The notes under the pieces were generated by a model. The model did no database searches, was not told the DNA's origin, and saw nothing but the letters and a program-made list of their open reading frames with translations. The translations under genes were made by a program, and so were the position numbers. DNA of 7,427 bases from CBFIJI01 sp965662885 (GTDB taxonomy: Bacteria > Bacteroidota > Bacteroidia > Flavobacteriales > Flavobacteriaceae). Position 1 is the first letter of the stretch. Each line of letters starts with the position of its first letter. The stretch lies in the NCBI GenBank assembly GCA_965662885.1, contig CBFIJI010000102.1, forward strand, positions 1-7,427, written 5' to 3'. Positions 5,422 through 7,427 of the stretch are shown in pieces.

Positions 5422-7397
5422 TATTCCAGTAGTTCTTGAATAACTTGATGCAAATTATTATTGGCTAAATAGCCCGTTTCTAAAGGAGTTGTAAAAGGTA
5501 CTGGTGTATCTAGTGACCCCAAGCGTTTAACAGGAGCGTCCAAATATTCAAAGCAATGTTCTGCTATTTGTGCTGCTATTTCTCCCATATAACCTCCAAA
5601 ACTACTGTCTTCTTGAAGCAGCAGCACCCGATTGGTTTTTTTGACAGAAGAAAATACAGTGGCACTATCCCAAGGCACAAGAGTGTTTAAATCAATGATT
5701 TCAAGGGTCTCTTCAGCAAAACTATCCAAAGCCTCCAAAGCCCAGTGAACACCCAAGCCATAAGAAACAATGGTCAGACGGTTTCCTTTACTTCTTTGGG
5801 TGGCTTTCCCAAATTCAAGCGCGTAATGTTGGTTGGGGATCATTTCTTTACTGGTTCGATAAAGCTTTTTATGTTCAAAAAAGAGAACCGGATTAGGATC
5901 TTCTAAGGCACTCGCTAACAGTCCTTTGGCTTCAAAAGGAAAGGCGGGATATACGACTTTTAAACCAGGGACTCCTGTAAACCAAGCCTCATTAGATTGT
6001 GAATGAAACGGTCCAGCTGCAACTCCACCTCCACAAGGCATACGAATAACCATAGGAACAGCATGGCCCCATCGATAATGCGATTTTGCAATTAAATTTA
6101 CAACAGCTGTAAACCCAGAAGACACAAAATCTGCAAATTGCATTTCCACCATTACCCGGAATCCTTTAACAGTCAATCCATATCCTGCCGATAAAATTAC
6201 CGATTCACATAAGGGTGTATTGCGAACACGTTCTGCTCCAAACTCCTCAAACATTCCTGCTGTAATTTTAAAGACTCCTCCATAAGTTGCGATATCTTGG
6301 CCCATAAGCACCAATTTATCATCAGTTTTCATTCCATGATGCAAGGCTTTTGAAATGGCATCTATAAAACGTGTTTCTTCTCGCTTACCTTCTACTTTGT
6401 AAGAAGAACGCACTTTATGCTCTTTAAAAACATCTTTTAACTCCTTTTCTCGATCAAAGCTCAGCTGTGGACTTCCTTTCGTTTTTCCCCAAGCCTCATC
6501 AATCTGGCTTTTAAAATCGGTAATTACTTTATTTTCATAATTCGGTAGAATAATTTTTTCACTCTTCAAGAAAGAGGTGTAATTGGTTAATGGGTCTTTT
6601 TCTTTCCAAGTAGCAATTAAGTCTTGCGGCACATAAGCCTGTCCGCTTGCCTCTTCATGACCTCGTAAACGAAATGTTTTAAATTCAAGAATTATGGGTC
6701 GTGGATTTTGCCTCAATTTCCGAACACATTTTCGAACGATATCAAAAACTTCCAAAACATTATTCCCTTCCACAACATGGGATTCAATGATATAGGCTTT
6801 CCCCCTATCGGCTAAATTTTTTATTTTAAACTGTTCTGTGCTTGGTGTAGAAAGTCCGTAGCCATTGTTTTCAATACAAAAAAGAACAGGAAGATCCCAT
6901 ACAGAAGCAACATTCAATGCTTCGTGAAAATCCCCCTGACTGGTTCCTCCTTCTCCAGTAAAAACCGCACAAACATTATTTTCATTCAGTAGTTTATAGC
7001 CTAATGCAATTCCACAAGCCACCCCCATTTGCGGTCCAAGATGGGAGATCATTCCTACAATATTGGACTCCTTAGTTCCAAAGTGGAAACTACGATCACG
7101 CCCTTGTGTAAATCCATCTTGCTTTCCTTGCCATTGAGAAAACAAACGGTAAAGGGGAACATTACGTGTGGTAAAGACCCCCAAATTACGGTGTAAAGTG
7201 AGCAGATGATCTTCAGGGCTAAGTGCCGCTGTAACACCAACTGAAATGGCCTCTTGCCCAATACCACTAAACCATTTTGAAATTTGCCCTTGACGTAATA
7301 AGAGAAGCATTTTCTCTTCAATCATTCGAGGTAACAATAACGCCTTATATAGGGAAATCAGATTTTTTTTTGATATACTACCCAATTTATATTTCAT
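5418..7397 (-). CDS. 2-oxoacid (probably branched-chain) dehydrogenase E1, fused alpha and beta subunits (659 aa)
   Basis: This is a thiamine-diphosphate enzyme that decarboxylates 2-oxoacids and passes the acyl group to a lipoyl E2 partner. The alpha half (about 10-310) shows GRDRSFHFG (99-107), the TPP/metal motif GEGGTSQGDFHEA...IENN (148-160, 176-178; GEG in place of the commoner GDG) and RLRGHEEASG (243-252), the active-site loop with His247. A charged linker (about 312-340) leads into the beta half: DIATYGGVF (368-376), Glu398 in TPLCES, which should activate the TPP pyrimidine, the catalytic-site block GPFHSQSNEAWF (462-473, His465), PVLFFEHKKLYR (503-514) and the C-terminal transketolase domain with TPVPFTTPLE (631-640). 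Two-in-one E1 genes of about 660-690 aa occur widely in Bacteroidetes and are usually annotated as 2-oxoisovalerate dehydrogenase. No E2 or E3 lies nearby. The start gives a normal-length alpha N-terminus. Substrate (branched-chain versus pyruvate) is not decided by sequence. Confidence 0.92.
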   Translation of the reverse strand: MKYKLGSISKKNLISLYKALLLPRMIEEKMLLLLRQGQISKWFSGIGQEAISVGVTAALSPEDHLLTLHRNLGVFTTRNVPLYRLFSQWQGKQDGFTQGRDRSFHFGTKESNIVGMISHLGPQMGVACGIALGYKLLNENNVCAVFTGEGGTSQGDFHEALNVASVWDLPVLFCIENNGYGLSTPSTEQFKIKNLADRGKAYIIESHVVEGNNVLEVFDIVRKCVRKLRQNPRPIILEFKTFRLRGHEEASGQAYVPQDLIATWKEKDPLTNYTSFLKSEKIILPNYENKVITDFKSQIDEAWGKTKGSPQLSFDREKELKDVFKEHKVRSSYKVEGKREETRFIDAISKALHHGMKTDDKLVLMGQDIATYGGVFKITAGMFEEFGAERVRNTPLCESVILSAGYGLTVKGFRVMVEMQFADFVSSGFTAVVNLIAKSHYRWGHAVPMVIRMPCGGGVAAGPFHSQSNEAWFTGVPGLKVVYPAFPFEAKGLLASALEDPNPVLFFEHKKLYRTSKEMIPNQHYALEFGKATQRSKGNRLTIVSYGLGVHWALEALDSFAEETLEIIDLNTLVPWDSATVFSSVKKTNRVLLLQEDSSFGGYMGEIAAQIAEHCFEYLDAPVKRLGSLDTPVPFTTPLETGYLANNNLHQVIQELLEY

Positions 7398-7413
7398 AGA
7401 CTATTATTTGGAG

Positions 7414-7421
7414 TAAAAGTA
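7414..7421 (-). promoter_or_regulatory. promoter -7-like box for the E1 gene
   Basis: On the minus strand, TACTTTTA lies 16 bases before the start codon, one base off TAnnTTTG and identical to the box at 2629-2636. The -33 region would fall outside the window. It implies a short leader of about 10 bases. Confidence 0.38.
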
Positions 7422-7427
7422 GTATCA

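Noticed and set aside
7055..7321. An 88-codon minus-strand open frame in another frame of the E1 gene.
   Set aside because: Fully contained in the conserved alpha-subunit coding region and without recognisable features.
1..7427. tRNA, rRNA, CRISPR, insertion sequence, toxin-antitoxin or defence genes.
   Set aside because: No cloverleaf, regular spaced repeats, transposase, integrase, nuclease or typical antitoxin pattern seen on either strand.

Overview
The window looks like chromosomal DNA from a marine-type or environmental Flavobacteriia/Bacteroidetes bacterium. It is AT-rich, its start codons are preceded by A-rich leaders rather than Shine-Dalgarno sequences, several upstream regions carry boxes close to the Bacteroidetes -7 promoter element TAnnTTTG, and its protein families are typical of that phylum (DUF2911, small RF-ending outer-membrane barrels, a fused alpha/beta E1 dehydrogenase). 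This assignment is inferred from sequence style and families; no marker gene is present.

Layout. Positions 1-969 (+) hold the C-terminal part of an N-acyl-D-amino-acid deacylase-like amidohydrolase, cut by the window edge. A 205-base spacer follows. Positions 1175-3165 (+) hold three consecutive genes for predicted secreted outer-membrane beta-barrel proteins. The first (255 aa) stands apart; the next two are both 166 aa and align without a gap, so they are a diverged tandem duplication. After a very AT-rich 152-base spacer, 3318-5421 (+) holds a tight cluster: a membrane-anchored DUF2911 protein, a membrane-anchored amidohydrolase of the Amidohydro_2 type (start and stop overlap as TAATG), a YbjQ/UPF0145 protein (2-base gap), and a 32-residue single-helix membrane peptide (9-base gap). 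On the opposite strand, 7397-5418 encodes a 659-aa fusion of the alpha and beta subunits of a thiamine-diphosphate 2-oxoacid dehydrogenase E1. Its stop codon interlocks with that of the small membrane peptide.

How the genes relate. The four-gene cluster is very probably one transcript. Both large products should be held on the inner membrane with their domains in the periplasm, so they may act on a shared periplasmic substrate, but the substrate is unknown. The barrel genes are probably separate transcription units. The E1 fusion is a stand-alone metabolic gene (branched-chain 2-oxoacid or related oxidation); its E2 and E3 partners are not in this window. I see no RNA genes, mobile elements, CRISPR arrays or phage genes. 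The most interesting parts are the compact DUF2911/amidohydrolase/YbjQ/micropeptide cluster and the duplicated barrels. Nothing here clearly amounts to a new defence or mobile system.
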